Source: Ascidiaceihabitans sp. (lineage in GTDB: Bacteria > Pseudomonadota > Alphaproteobacteria > Rhodobacterales > Rhodobacteraceae). From it: a stretch of DNA of 64,000 nucleotides. The DNA is taken from NCBI GenBank assembly GCA_029251465.1, contig JAQXDI010000007.1:1-64000 (forward strand), read 5' to 3'. Every line of letters begins with the position of its first letter. The first letter of the stretch is position 1. Positions 1-9,011 of this stretch are shown one piece after another. Under the pieces are notes generated by a model. The model saw only the letters and a list, made by a program, of their open reading frames with translations, was not told the DNA's origin and searched no databases. The position numbers were made by a program, and so were the translations under genes.

Positions 1-115
1 GGCAGGCTCAAAGATTGGCGACGCGTAGCTACACGCTACGACAGATCCCCAACCGTCTTTCTCTCCGCAATAGCTCTCGCAGCAACCGTTATCTTTTGGT
101 TATGAGTCCTGACCC
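1..115 (+). mobile_element. 3' end of an IS5-family insertion sequence (transposase C-terminus, cut by window edge)
   Basis: The open frame enters from the left edge and ends with TGA at 103-105. Its 34 visible residues include the run RVATRYDRSPTVFLSAIALA and end in ATVIFWL, the characteristic C-terminus of IS5-family (IS427-like) DDE transposases. The bases right after, 104-115 (gagtcctgaccc), look like the right terminal inverted repeat, followed by TA at 116-117, the dinucleotide target of this group; the repeat assignment is from memory of the family and the left end is outside the window. The element would end about 15 bases beyond the rlmN stop codon. Whether the transposase is intact cannot be judged here. 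Confidence 0.8.
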
Positions 116-131
116 TAGGCGGATGCGCGGG

Positions 132-1310
132 TTATAGCCCTGCGTCCGCCTCGATTTGTTTACGCGACTTACGTTCGCGTTCGGTAGCTGACTTCAACTG
201 ACCACAGGCGGCAAAGATATCTTCGCCGCGCGGTGTCCGGATCGGGCTGGAATACCCCGCGTCATGGATGATGTCCGCAAAGCGGTGAATCCGGTTGCCG
301 GATGAGCGTGTGTAGGGCGCCCCAGGCCATTCGTTGAACGGAATCAAATTGACCTTGGCGGGGATGCCCTCAAGCAATTTAACCAAGCGATGCGCGTCTT
401 CAACAGAATCGTTGATGCCCTCCAGCATCACGTATTCAAACGTGATCCGTTCCGAATTTGACACCTTCGGATAGGCGCGCAAAGCCTCTAGCAGCGCCTC
501 GATGTTCCAGCGCTTGTTGATCGGGACCAGCTTGTCGCGGACCTCGTCCGTGGTGGCGTGGAAGGACACGGCCAGCAAGCAACCGATTTCCTGCGCGGTG
601 CGGTGAATTTTTGGCACAACGCCCGAGGTCGACAGCGTGATACGACGGCGCGATAGCTGGATGCCTTCTTGGTCCATTGCGATTTTCATCGCGTCGCGCA
701 CATTTTCAAAGTTGTACAGCGGCTCGCCCATGCCCATCAAAACGATGTTCGACAGCATGCGTGCCTCGTAGGTGCGGGTGCCGTGTTCGGGCCATTCGCC
801 CAGATCGTCACGCGCCAGCATCACCTGTCCGATGATTTCGCCAGCCGTCAAATTGCGCACCAGTTTTTGGGTGCCAGTGTGGCAGAACGAACAGGTCAGC
901 GTGCAGCCAACTTGGGATGAAATGCACAGCGTGCCGCGATCAGCCTCGGGGATGTAGACGACCTCAACCTCGTGACCACCGGCGATGCGAACCAGATATT
1001 TGCGCGTGCCATCTTTGCTGACTTGCTTGTTCACGACCTCAGGAACCGCGATCACAAAATTCTCTGCCAGCTCGGCGCGGAAGGTTTTGGACAGGTTGGT
1101 CATTTCGTCAAAATCACGCACACCCCAATTGTAGATCCATTGCCAAATCTGACCGACCCGCATCTTGGCCTGTTTTTCAGGCGTGCCGTGTTCGATCAGC
1201 ACATCGCGCATCGCCTCGCGGGTCAAACCCACCAGATTGATCGGCCCCTCCGGCAATTTGCGCGGAATGGTGATTAGGTCTTGGGTGATCGGAGCGTTCG
1301 GCGTCGACAT
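132..1310 (-). CDS. rlmN: 23S rRNA (adenine2503-C2)/tRNA (adenine37-C2) methyltransferase RlmN
   Basis: Radical-SAM enzyme that methylates C2 of A2503 in 23S rRNA, and A37 of some tRNAs, in the cytoplasm. The 392-residue length is normal for the family. The iron-sulfur CX3CX2C motif is at C136, C140 and C143 in the context [13 protein letters not shown]. The two cysteines of the methyl-transfer mechanism correspond to C129 (RGTLC) and C369 (FAACG). A GMGEP motif follows the cluster. The gene stands alone, convergent with the IS5 fragment that ends just past its stop codon. Start is the ATG at 1310; the bases upstream (AGGGATATGTTTC on this strand) give a reasonable ribosome site. Confidence 0.96.
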   Translation of the reverse strand: MSTPNAPITQDLITIPRKLPEGPINLVGLTREAMRDVLIEHGTPEKQAKMRVGQIWQWIYNWGVRDFDEMTNLSKTFRAELAENFVIAVPEVVNKQVSKDGTRKYLVRIAGGHEVEVVYIPEADRGTLCISSQVGCTLTCSFCHTGTQKLVRNLTAGEIIGQVMLARDDLGEWPEHGTRTYEARMLSNIVLMGMGEPLYNFENVRDAMKIAMDQEGIQLSRRRITLSTSGVVPKIHRTAQEIGCLLAVSFHATTDEVRDKLVPINKRWNIEALLEALRAYPKVSNSERITFEYVMLEGINDSVEDAHRLVKLLEGIPAKVNLIPFNEWPGAPYTRSSGNRIHRFADIIHDAGYSSPIRTPRGEDIFAACGQLKSATERERKSRKQIEADAGL

Positions 1311-1385
1311 GAAACATATCCCTCAGGGGCAAAGATGCGCCTCTATATATGCAAGAGGGGCCATAATAAAAGGATTCGAAAACGC

Positions 1386-1409
1386 AAAACAGCGCCGCAA
1401 TGGGCGCTG
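1386..1409 (-). terminator. Rho-independent terminator of the IalB-family gene
   Basis: On the minus strand a 7-bp stem, CAGCGCC paired with GGCGCTG around a 6-base loop, is followed directly by TTTT and more T-rich sequence. It lies 28-51 bases beyond the stop codon of the IalB-like gene. Confidence 0.65.
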
Positions 1410-1436
1410 CATCTGTTTCACACTGTCTTTTGCAGC

Positions 1437-1967
1437 TTAACCGCCGCAGCGTTTTTCCGCATCTTCAACCGCAGCCGTAAAGCCAAGCAGTGAAAACGTG
1501 TCTTTGGTTTTGGTGCCACGACCGGACACAGCGGTCACGATAGCTGATGCGCCACGCTTCATCGCCGTCACCATTTTGGTGTCATCCGCGGCACTTGCAG
1601 GCCAAGCCCATTCGCCGTCGGTAAACATCTCAAACTCGTTGCCCGAAATGTTCACGTTGACCGTGCTGCCGGACGCAAAGGTGTAGCCACCGGTAAACGC
1701 GACTTGGCCTTTGGCACCCTCGGAGGGGCGATAAAACACCATCAGCAAGATTTGGCTGCGTGTTACGGCAACAACTTGCCCATTTTTCGAATTCACAGTC
1801 TCTTCGGGTGCGGAAACGCTCCAGCACTCGGTCGGATTGCTTTCGACAAACACGCTCCATTTGGTTTTTTGCGCGACGCGGTTCGTGCTTTGATCCTGCG
1901 CCAATGCACCGGATGCAAACAGGGCTGCAGCCCCCAGCGTTCCGGTAAAAATCGTTTTAAATCCCAT
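1437..1967 (-). CDS. Invasion-associated locus B (IalB) family periplasmic protein
   Basis: 176-residue secreted protein of the IalB family, common in alphaproteobacteria and named from Bartonella; in free-living relatives its role is unclear. Residues 1-23 form a signal peptide (MGFKTIF, a hydrophobic core, then cleavage near ALA-Q). The mature part has the family pattern of a W-S-V strand, a central beta-rich region with GYTFASGSTVNV, and two cysteines (in TECW and near the C-terminus in KRCGG) likely to form a disulfide in the periplasm. I chose the ATG at 1967 because GGAGG lies 8 bases upstream and the signal peptide starts there; a longer frame to 2078 would put about 37 non-family residues in front. 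It is transcribed divergently from the asparaginase-type gene. Confidence 0.85.
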   Translation of the reverse strand: MGFKTIFTGTLGAAALFASGALAQDQSTNRVAQKTKWSVFVESNPTECWSVSAPEETVNSKNGQVVAVTRSQILLMVFYRPSEGAKGQVAFTGGYTFASGSTVNVNISGNEFEMFTDGEWAWPASAADDTKMVTAMKRGASAIVTAVSGRGTKTKDTFSLLGFTAAVEDAEKRCGG

Positions 1968-2143
1968 GTGTCCAGCCTCCAGACTGTCCTTAACCTCAAC
2001 TCGTTCATGCGCTTTGGCGGGTTCTTTTTTCGACCTCGCACTTGCCAGCGCACACATTCTTCTCGACAAGTGGCACATTAGCGCGAAATGGGCGAGTTGC
2101 GAAAGCCTGATTGGCGCTTTTTTGCCAACAAAAGAGTGTGAAT

Positions 2144-3124
2144 ATGACGAATCCAGCCCCTATGGCCGAAATTTGGCGTGGTCCTTTCCTTGAAAGTGTC
2201 CATTCAGGCCATGCAGTGATCTGCGATGACAGCGGCCAAATCGTGCAGGCGTGGGGCGATCCAGAGGCAGTTGTGCTGCCCAGATCGTCGTCAAAAATGA
2301 TCCAAGGGGTGCCTTTGATTGCCTCCGGGGCGGCGGATGCATTCGGGTTGACGACAGAGCATCTGGCGCTGGCGTGTGCGTCGCATCAGGGGGCTGCGAT
2401 TCACACCGACCGCGTGGGCAAATGGCTTGGTCATCTCGGGTTAGACGACAGCGCATTTCGCTGTGGGCCGCAAACACCGAACGATGTGCCGGCGCGTGAC
2501 GCTTTGATCAAATCCGACCAATCGCCGTGCCAAATTCACAACAACTGTTCTGGCAAACACACCGGTTTCCTGACGCTGGCCAAACACCTTGGCGCTGGTC
2601 CTGAATACATCGAACCTGATCATCCGGTTCAGACCGCAGCACTCGAGGTTTACGAGCGTCTAACCGGCGTCACATCGCCGGGCTTTGGTATCGACGGGTG
2701 CAGCGCGCCGAACTACGCCACGACCCTGTCTGGCATGGCGCGCGCCATGGCACACTTCGCGTCGGCCCCCGATGGCAGCGCCGAAGAACGGCTGCGATCC
2801 GCCATGATGTTGCACCCCGAACTGGTCGCGGGCGAAGGGCGGGCTTGCACCAATCTGATGCGCGCGATGGGCGGCAAGGTGGCGATTAAGACCGGAGCCG
2901 AGGCGTTCTTTGTCGCCATCATTCCGGAAAAGAAAATGGGCGTTGCGCTCAAGATTTCGGATGGCAGCACCCGCGCTAGCGAATGCGCGATCGCCGCGAT
3001 TTTGGTCAAGCTGAGGGTGCTGGATGCAGAACATCCAGAGACGATGAAATACCTGAACGCGCCGATCCGAAATTGGGTCGGAACAAAGACAGGGACACTG
3101 CGGGCAGCACCCACGCTGATCTAG
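2144..3124 (+). CDS. Asparaginase family protein (asparaginase II type)
   Basis: 326-residue protein matching the asparaginase-II family (PF06089 type) from rhizobia and relatives, which hydrolyses L-asparagine to aspartate and ammonia; these enzymes are unrelated to the E. coli AnsA/AnsB fold. Recognisable blocks are the N-terminal ESVHSGHAVICD region, RSSSKM with its serine-lysine pair, HNNCSGKHTGFL, GIDGCSAPNYA and a KTGAEAFF block near the C-terminus, resembling a serine-beta-lactamase-like active-site arrangement. The start at 2144 (MTNPAPMAEIW) is taken over an upstream in-frame codon at 2111 because the family begins here. The stop codon interleaves with that of the convergent YCII gene. 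Confidence 0.85.
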   Translation: MTNPAPMAEIWRGPFLESVHSGHAVICDDSGQIVQAWGDPEAVVLPRSSSKMIQGVPLIASGAADAFGLTTEHLALACASHQGAAIHTDRVGKWLGHLGLDDSAFRCGPQTPNDVPARDALIKSDQSPCQIHNNCSGKHTGFLTLAKHLGAGPEYIEPDHPVQTAALEVYERLTGVTSPGFGIDGCSAPNYATTLSGMARAMAHFASAPDGSAEERLRSAMMLHPELVAGEGRACTNLMRAMGGKVAIKTGAEAFFVAIIPEKKMGVALKISDGSTRASECAIAAILVKLRVLDAEHPETMKYLNAPIRNWVGTKTGTLRAAPTLI

Positions 3125-3438
3125 CCAATCGGCATGATTTCCGCGACTTCAACGCTGCCGCCGTGTGCGGTAACAATCGGGCAGGCTTGGGAAATTTCAA
3201 TCACGCCAGCCATGTCGTCAGCGCTGATGATGGAATAACCAGAGACCGGATTTGCCCCGCCATTGTCAGTGACACCATCGCCGCTGACGGTTGAGGACAC
3301 GCCAACCGGATTGCCGCCATCGACGACATTGGCACCGATTGATTCAAACCAAGCGTTCCACGCGGCCATCGCCTTGGCACCTTCTTCGGGGGACTGCGGG
3401 GCAGTGCCGCCTTGGTAGGCTAACAAATAATTCGGCAT
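3121..3438 (-). CDS. YCII-related domain protein
   Basis: Small 105-residue protein of the YCII/dimeric alpha-beta-barrel superfamily. The N-terminus MPNYLLAYQGG, the W-N-A-W-F block at about residues 26-30 and the C-terminal GGSVEVAEIMPI match the family. Function is not established; in actinobacteria relatives sit beside ECF sigma factors, but no sigma factor is present here. ATG at 3438 is preceded by AAGGAGAG with good spacing, so the in-frame extension to 3468 is rejected. The stop codon TAG shares the four bases CTAG with the stop of the opposing asparaginase-type gene. Confidence 0.8.
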   Translation of the reverse strand: MPNYLLAYQGGTAPQSPEEGAKAMAAWNAWFESIGANVVDGGNPVGVSSTVSGDGVTDNGGANPVSGYSIISADDMAGVIEISQACPIVTAHGGSVEVAEIMPIG

Positions 3439-3514
3439 GTTTCTCTCCTTGGGAAATTTGAGTCGCACACCAGTTTAGCACAGATCAAGCGTATCCGTTC
3501 ACTTAGGCAAAATG

Positions 3515-4393
3515 TCAGGCAACGACAAAGTCGTTTCGGCCGTAGCCCTGCAAAAACAAAAGCGCTGTTAGATCACCAAAGTTGATCCGCGTGCTGACTT
3601 CTGCTGCGACGACCGGTTTTGCGTGCAGTGCGACACCGACGCCGGCCTTGTGCAGCATGCCCAAATCGTTCGCGCCGTCGCCCACGGCCATCACGTCGTC
3701 AGGCGTCAAGCCAATGCGTTTGGTGATTTCGTTCAGCGCATCTACCTTGGCTTGTTTCCCAAGGATCGGGACGCCGACTTCGCCCGTTAAAACGCCGTCT
3801 TTCGCGATCAGTGTATTGGCGCGGTTTTCGTCAAACCCCAACTTGTTGGCGACAGCCCCGGTAAAGGCCGTAAAGCCGCCTGACACCAGCGCCGCGTAAC
3901 CCCCGTTGGCCTTCATCGTGCCGAGCAATTCTGGACCGCCGGGCATCAACGTGATCCGTTCAGACAACACTTTGTCGATGATCGAAGCGGGTAGTCCTTT
4001 TAGCAAACAAACCCGCTCGCGCAGGGCAGCGTCAAAATCCAATTCGCCGTTCATCGCACGCGCGGTAATATCTTTGACACGGGTACCAACGCCTGCCTCG
4101 TCCGCCAATTCATCAATGCATTCCTGCTGGATCATCGTGCTGTCCATGTCCGCCAAAAGCATCTTTTTGCGGCGCCCGATTGTGGGCTGTAACACCAGAT
4201 CAACGCTCATGCTTTGCGCGGTCTCCCAGACCTCCCAAAAGTTCGCGGGTTCGGCAGTCAGCGAAAATTCAGCAGACTCATCGGGGGCCAACCAGATCAC
4301 ATCGCCGCCACCCCAAGCATTGCGCAATGAGTGCACCAAAGCTGGCTCAAGATTACGGCGATCCGGAGAGGCGAGAAACGTGGCAGTGAACAT
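3515..4393 (-). CDS. serB: Phosphoserine phosphatase SerB
   Basis: Last step of serine synthesis: dephosphorylates O-phospho-L-serine in the cytoplasm. HAD-superfamily motifs are complete: DMDST with nucleophile D82 and acid/base D84, the SGG serine motif at 171-173, a downstream lysine (GKQAK), and GDGAND at 238-243 binding Mg2+. The 292-residue length with an N-terminal extension of about 75 residues is usual for proteobacterial SerB. It is divergent from serC-serA, so the whole phosphoserine route is encoded around one roughly 250-base intergenic region. Confidence 0.95.
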   Translation of the reverse strand: MFTATFLASPDRRNLEPALVHSLRNAWGGGDVIWLAPDESAEFSLTAEPANFWEVWETAQSMSVDLVLQPTIGRRKKMLLADMDSTMIQQECIDELADEAGVGTRVKDITARAMNGELDFDAALRERVCLLKGLPASIIDKVLSERITLMPGGPELLGTMKANGGYAALVSGGFTAFTGAVANKLGFDENRANTLIAKDGVLTGEVGVPILGKQAKVDALNEITKRIGLTPDDVMAVGDGANDLGMLHKAGVGVALHAKPVVAAEVSTRINFGDLTALLFLQGYGRNDFVVA

Positions 4394-4590
4394 CAGAAAT
4401 CCTCAGATTGGGTGCGCGGGATTTAGCGTACCATCCGCTGATTTACCAGTCATTGCGCAGGGCCATCAGGTCGGGTTCGATGCCTGCAAGTTTCCAATTG
4501 GCGTCAAAATGCGTCGCACAAATTTCACGATCCGTCGCATTTGACCTGATTTTAGGTTGCATGCCGTGCCGCATCCCCCTACCTCTGCCC

Positions 4591-4640
4591 GTGGGACACC
4601 TCTCCCCAACGAGAGGCAATTATCTGTAAGGGTAGCAGCA
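4591..4640 (+). promoter_or_regulatory. serC leader RNA motif (putative cis-regulatory element)
   Basis: Immediately ahead of the serC ATG there is a 6-bp hairpin, CCTCTC at 4599-4604 with GAGAGG at 4611-4616 around CCCAAC, preceded by GTGGGACA and followed by an unpaired AATTATCTGTAAGGG that includes the ribosome site. Position, size and layout match the serC RNA motif described upstream of serC in alphaproteobacteria. The ligand or trigger of that motif is not known to me; the match is by recollection, not by covariance search. The rest of the serB-serC gap (4394-4590) shows nothing else I can name. Confidence 0.6.
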
Positions 4641-5780
4641 ATGGCTATACAACAACCGGCAACGCGGCCGGCAAATCCGCGTTTTTCCTCTGGCCCATGC
4701 GCCAAACCCCCCACCCATGATTTGGCAAAATTGTCTGGCGCACCGCTTGGTCGCTCGCATCGTGCTGCCGTTGGCAAAGCCAAACTGTTGGCCGCCATCG
4801 AAGAGACACGCGAGATCCTCGGCATCCCCGCAGATTACAAAATCGGCATCGTTCCGGCGTCTGACACCGGTGCGTTCGAGATGGCGATGTGGTCGATGTT
4901 GGGTGAGCGCCCGGCGCAAATGGTCGCGTGGGAATCCTTTGGCGCAGGCTGGGTCACGGATGTGGCCAAGCAGCTGAAAATCGAACATTCCGTCCACACC
5001 GCTGAGTACGGCGAGATCGTGGATATGACCGCCCTGAACTACGACAATGACGTGTGTTTCACTTGGAACGGCACGACGTCTGGCGTGCGCATGGCTAACG
5101 GTGACGCAATTCCTGACGACCGCGCTGGGCTGACGTTGTGCGATGCCACATCCGCAGCATTCGCGATGGATCTACCGTGGGACAAACTGGACGTGACCAC
5201 GTTCAGCTGGCAAAAAGTGTTGGGCGGCGAAGCGGCGCACGGCATGCTGATCCTGTCGCCACGCGCTGTTGAGCGGCTGGAAAACTACACGCCACCATGG
5301 CCGCTGCCAAAGATTTTCCGCCTGACCAAAGGCGGCAAGCTGATCGACGGCGTGTTCAAAGGCGAGACGATCAACACACCTTCAATGCTTGCGGTCGAAG
5401 ACTACCTGTTCGCGCTTGATTGGGCCCGTTCTGTAGGTGGTCTCAAGGGTCTTATCGGGCGCGCAGATGCGAACACGGCGGCCATCACTCAGTTTGTTAA
5501 TGACAACGACTGGATCGATTTCTTAGCGACTGATCCCGCGACACGCTCCAACACATCCGTGTGTCTAAAGTTCACTGATGAGCGGATCAAAGACGGGGCC
5601 GCGTTCGCCAAAGCAATCGCCAAACGACTGGCTGATGAAGGCGTGGCGCTCGACGTTGGTGCCTATCGCGACGCGCCATCGGGGCTGCGCATCTGGTGCG
5701 GTGGAACGGTCGAAACTGATGACATCCAAGCTATGTTGCCTTGGCTGTCATGGGCGTTCGAATCCGAGATCAACGCTTAA
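4641..5780 (+). CDS. serC: Phosphoserine aminotransferase SerC
   Basis: PLP enzyme converting 3-phosphohydroxypyruvate and glutamate to O-phosphoserine. The sequence is the alphaproteobacterial type ([15 protein letters not shown] near the N-terminus), and the PLP lysine is K192 in [15 protein letters not shown]. The family region [10 protein letters not shown] and the substrate-binding [12 protein letters not shown] block are present. Length 379 residues is normal. The ATG at 4641, with TAAGGG upstream, is chosen over an in-frame upstream codon at 4557 whose extension would run through the leader-RNA hairpin. It forms an operon with serA, 58 bases downstream. Confidence 0.95.
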   Translation: MAIQQPATRPANPRFSSGPCAKPPTHDLAKLSGAPLGRSHRAAVGKAKLLAAIEETREILGIPADYKIGIVPASDTGAFEMAMWSMLGERPAQMVAWESFGAGWVTDVAKQLKIEHSVHTAEYGEIVDMTALNYDNDVCFTWNGTTSGVRMANGDAIPDDRAGLTLCDATSAAFAMDLPWDKLDVTTFSWQKVLGGEAAHGMLILSPRAVERLENYTPPWPLPKIFRLTKGGKLIDGVFKGETINTPSMLAVEDYLFALDWARSVGGLKGLIGRADANTAAITQFVNDNDWIDFLATDPATRSNTSVCLKFTDERIKDGAAFAKAIAKRLADEGVALDVGAYRDAPSGLRIWCGGTVETDDIQAMLPWLSWAFESEINA

Positions 5781-5795
5781 TTTACATACCTGTAA

Positions 5796-5814
5796 GGTGT
5801 GCCTGTGGCACACC
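5796..5814 (+). promoter_or_regulatory. Intercistronic hairpin between serC and serA
   Basis: A perfect 8-bp stem, GGTGTGCC with GGCACACC around the triloop TGT, sits 16 bases after the serC stop and 24 bases before the serA start. It has no T-run, so it is not a standard terminator. It could stabilise the upstream message or tune serA expression; this is inference. Confidence 0.5.
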
Positions 5815-5838
5815 ACACCTATTCAAAGGACCATCCTC

Positions 5839-7434
5839 ATGGCACCTAAAGTACTTATCTCCGACAAACTCTCAGAAGCAGCGGTTCAAATTTTCAAAGA
5901 CCGTGGCATTGACGTGGATTTCCAGCCTGACATCGGCAAAGACAAAGACAAACTGGCCGCGATCATCGGCGATTACGACGGCCTTGCGATCCGCTCTGCC
6001 ACAAAAGTAACCGAGAAAATCATCGCAGCCGCGGATAACCTCAAGGTCATCGGGCGTGCTGGCATCGGCACCGATAACATCGACAAAGAGGCCGCGAGCA
6101 AAAAGGGTATCATCGTGATGAACACGCCCTTCGGCAACATGATCACGACGGCTGAACACGCCATTGCGATGATGTTTTCGGTTGCGCGCCAAATCCCCGA
6201 AGCCTCCGAATCCACGCATGCCGGCAAATGGGAAAAATCCAAATTCATGGGGGTTGAACTGACTGGTAAAACCCTTGGCGTCATTGGTGCCGGCAACATC
6301 GGTGGCATCGTGTGTGACCGTGCGCGCGGATTAAAAATGAAAGTTGTCGCCTATGATCCGTTCCTCGGTGATGAAAAAGCCGACAAAATGGGCGTTGAAA
6401 AAATTGAACTTGATGATCTGCTGAAACGCGCTGATTTCATCACGCTGCACGTTCCTTTCACGGATCAAACAGCAAACATCCTAAGCCGTGAAAACATTGC
6501 AAAAACCAAAAAAGGCGTGCGCATCATCAACTGCGCCCGTGGTGGTTTGGTCGATGAAGAGGCATTGGCAGACGCGCTTAAATCCGGCCACGTCGCGGGC
6601 GCTGCGTTTGATGTCTTTGCCAAAGAGCCAGCGAACGAAAACCCGTTGTTCCACTTGCCAAACGTCGTTTGCACGCCGCACTTGGGCGCTGCCACCACCG
6701 AAGCACAAGAAAACGTGGCCCTGCAAGTTGCGGACCAGATGGCCAACTATTTGCTGACAGGTGCTGTTGAAAACGCGCTGAACATGCCGTCGGTCACTGC
6801 CGAAGAAGCCAAGGTTATGGGCCCTTGGGTTTCGCTGGCCGGCCACCTCGGGTCTTTCATCGGTCAAATGACGGACGAACCGATCAAAGCGATCAACATT
6901 TTGTACGACGGTGTCGTGTCAGAAATGAACCTGGCCGCGTTGAACTGTGGCGTGGTTGCAGGAATTATGAAGCGCGCGAACCCCGACGTGAACATGGTTT
7001 CTGCGCCGGTGATCGCTAAAGAACGCGGCATTCAGGTGTCCACCACAAACCAAAATAAATCCGGCGTTTTCGACGGGTATATCAAGGTCACAGTGGTCAC
7101 AGATAAACGCGAACGTTCAGTCGCGGGCACTGTGTTTAGCGACGGCAAGCCACGTTTTATCCAGATCAAAGGCATCAACATTGACGCCGAAATTGGTGCA
7201 AACATGCTGTACACCACGAACGAAGATGTGCCGGGCATCATCGGTTTGCTCGGCAACACGATGGGCAAAAACGGGGTTAACATCGCGAACTTTACCTTGG
7301 GCCGTAATTCGGTCGGCGGCGAGGCGATCGCGCTGCTGTACATCGACCACCCCATCGCAGCCGAAGTCACAACGGCGCTCGAAACTACGGGTATGTTCAC
7401 GCAAGTCAAACCGCTGGCCTTTGACGTGGTATAG
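5839..7434 (+). CDS. serA: D-3-phosphoglycerate dehydrogenase SerA
   Basis: First committed enzyme of serine synthesis, oxidising 3-phosphoglycerate with NAD+. At 531 residues it is the long type: catalytic and nucleotide-binding domains, then the intervening ASB domain (about 315-450) and a C-terminal ACT domain (about 455-531), which binds serine for feedback inhibition in long-type relatives. The Rossmann glycine motif GAGNIGG starts at 150; catalytic R234 (CARGG), E263 (KEP) and H281 (PHLGAAT) are all present. The ATG at 5839 begins MAPKVLISDKL; a longer frame overlapping serC is not real. Downstream lies a strong hairpin (7443-7470). Confidence 0.96.
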   Translation: MAPKVLISDKLSEAAVQIFKDRGIDVDFQPDIGKDKDKLAAIIGDYDGLAIRSATKVTEKIIAAADNLKVIGRAGIGTDNIDKEAASKKGIIVMNTPFGNMITTAEHAIAMMFSVARQIPEASESTHAGKWEKSKFMGVELTGKTLGVIGAGNIGGIVCDRARGLKMKVVAYDPFLGDEKADKMGVEKIELDDLLKRADFITLHVPFTDQTANILSRENIAKTKKGVRIINCARGGLVDEEALADALKSGHVAGAAFDVFAKEPANENPLFHLPNVVCTPHLGAATTEAQENVALQVADQMANYLLTGAVENALNMPSVTAEEAKVMGPWVSLAGHLGSFIGQMTDEPIKAINILYDGVVSEMNLAALNCGVVAGIMKRANPDVNMVSAPVIAKERGIQVSTTNQNKSGVFDGYIKVTVVTDKRERSVAGTVFSDGKPRFIQIKGINIDAEIGANMLYTTNEDVPGIIGLLGNTMGKNGVNIANFTLGRNSVGGEAIALLYIDHPIAAEVTTALETTGMFTQVKPLAFDVV

Positions 7435-7442
7435 CCATTGTT

Positions 7443-7470
7443 GGGCACGTCACTTATTGTTGACGTGCCC
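7443..7470 (+). terminator. Strong hairpin ending at the base before the sulfotransferase ATG
   Basis: Perfect 10-bp stem GGGCACGTCA / TGACGTGCCC with an 8-base loop, beginning 8 bases after the serA stop. It is GC-rich but lacks a downstream T-run. The 3' arm ends exactly where the following ATG begins (7471), so it may act both as the serA 3' end and as a lid on translation of the next gene. Confidence 0.55.
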
Positions 7471-8208
7471 ATGACATTTTTCGACAGTTACATTTTGTGC
7501 ACGACACCACGCAGCGGCAGCACATTTTTGTGCGGGCTTTTGCGTAAAACCGGATGTGCTGGTGATCCTCAAAGTTACTTTCACCGCCCCTCTCTGGCTG
7601 ATTGGCGGGACCGTCTTCACCTTGCTGCGGACTGCAATCTCAAGAGCATTTTTGATCAAGCGCGCCACGTTGGTACCGGAAACTCGGACATCTTCGGTTT
7701 GCGTTTGCAGCGTCACAGTTTTGATTTCTGGATGACGCAACTGACGGCGCTGCATCCAGAGCAATCCTCGGACGTGGGCCGTATTGAAAAAGCGTTTGGA
7801 ACCACGGCTTTTATCCATTTGACAAGGCAGGACAAGATCGCACAAGCGGTGTCGTTAGTGCGTGCTGCGCAAAGCGGTTTGTGGCATCGAAACGCCGATG
7901 GATCAGAATTGGAACGCCTAAAGCCATCACAGGGATTGCACTACGATCGTGCCGCGATTTCACGGGAAATGGCTGAATTGACGGTATTCGATCATGCGTG
8001 GCGCGATTGGTTTGAAACTGAAAACATCACTCCATTTAACATTGACTATGAAACCCTGGCCGCTGCCCCGACAGACACGATACGCCAGATTTTTGGCCAT
8101 CTCGGATTGGATGTAAATCAGGTCCAAAATCTTGAACCTCCGACAGCGCAACTGGCGGATGACATAAATTTGGAATGGGCGCGAAAATTCATGCGTGAAA
8201 CCGCCTGA
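7471..8208 (+). CDS. Stf0-type sulfotransferase family protein
   Basis: 245-residue protein resembling the Stf0 family (trehalose 2-sulfotransferase of mycobacteria), which transfers sulfate from PAPS. The N-terminal CTTPRSGSTFLCGLL is the 5'-phosphosulfate-binding loop; PQSYFHRPS and IHLTRQDKIAQAVSLVRA (the 3'-phosphate-binding R-D-K region) are also characteristic. The acceptor in this organism is unknown; relatives in marine alphaproteobacteria may act on surface or storage glycans (inference). The ATG at 7471 fits the conserved start but has no visible Shine-Dalgarno because a hairpin occupies that space. It is downstream of serA on the same strand, with no functional link obvious. Confidence 0.8.
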   Translation: MTFFDSYILCTTPRSGSTFLCGLLRKTGCAGDPQSYFHRPSLADWRDRLHLAADCNLKSIFDQARHVGTGNSDIFGLRLQRHSFDFWMTQLTALHPEQSSDVGRIEKAFGTTAFIHLTRQDKIAQAVSLVRAAQSGLWHRNADGSELERLKPSQGLHYDRAAISREMAELTVFDHAWRDWFETENITPFNIDYETLAAAPTDTIRQIFGHLGLDVNQVQNLEPPTAQLADDINLEWARKFMRETA

Positions 8209-8279
8209 GGTTACTCGTCTTTTAGATGAAAAACGCGTATGCGCAGTCTGGATCAGTAGGCAACAGAACGGAACCGGAT

Positions 8280-9011
8280 ATGACACAACCCATTTACGCC
8301 ATCGGCGATGTGCACGGTCAATTGCGTCGGATGAATTGGGTTCTGGACCTGATTGAAAAAGACGGTGGCAAAGACGCCAAGATCGTCTTTGTCGGTGATT
8401 ACACTGACCGTGGCCCCGACAGCAAAGGTGTTCTGGATCAACTGGTTGAGGCCAAACAGGCGGGGCACAACTGGACCTTTCTGCTGGGCAATCATGACGA
8501 AATGTTCAGCATGTTCATGCAGTCTCCGCCCCAGCATGACGCGCATTTACCGACTGAGCTGTACTGGTTGCATCAGCGCCTTGGCGGCGACACGACAATG
8601 GCGTCGTATGGCGTGGTGTCAGAGCCGAAAAAGCGGCTGTCTGTGACCCACGGCGAAGCGCTTGAGACGATCCCGCAAACGCACGTCGATTTTCTGAAGT
8701 CGCTGGAATTGTCGCACACGCATGATGATTTATTTTTCTGTCACGCGGGTATCCGCCCCGAGGTGTCCTTGGCCGATCAAATCAAGCATGACCTGATCTG
8801 GATTCGCCAAGAATTCCACGACTACACCGACCCGCATCCGAAATTGATCGTGCATGGTCACACGCCTGTCGATCAAGCAACGCACTACGGCAACCGCGTG
8901 AACATTGATTCCGGTGCCGGCTATGGCAAAGAACTGACCGCGACCGTGTTCGAGGACGGGCGCATTTGGAAGCTTACGGATCAGGGTCGTGTTGAACTGA
9001 CAGCCAACTAA
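8280..9011 (+). CDS. Metallophosphoesterase (bis-5'-nucleosyl tetraphosphatase / PPP-type phosphatase family)
   Basis: 243-residue calcineurin-like phosphatase. Metal-binding motifs are all visible: GDVHG (residues 9-13), [16 protein letters not shown], the later FCHAG histidine and the HGHTP motif near the C-terminus. This arrangement is shared by PrpA/ApaH-like and serine/threonine phosphatases, and the sequence alone does not decide between them. The start at 8280 ([13 protein letters not shown]) leaves no room for an upstream domain; the frame extends to 8226 but without family similarity. The TAA stop interleaves with the stop of the convergent tdh. Confidence 0.85.
   Translation: MTQPIYAIGDVHGQLRRMNWVLDLIEKDGGKDAKIVFVGDYTDRGPDSKGVLDQLVEAKQAGHNWTFLLGNHDEMFSMFMQSPPQHDAHLPTELYWLHQRLGGDTTMASYGVVSEPKKRLSVTHGEALETIPQTHVDFLKSLELSHTHDDLFFCHAGIRPEVSLADQIKHDLIWIRQEFHDYTDPHPKLIVHGHTPVDQATHYGNRVNIDSGAGYGKELTATVFEDGRIWKLTDQGRVELTAN

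Noticed and set aside
4466-4825. 119-residue minus-strand open frame spanning the serB-serC gap
   Set aside because: It crosses the serC leader hairpin and the start of serC; no recognisable protein features.
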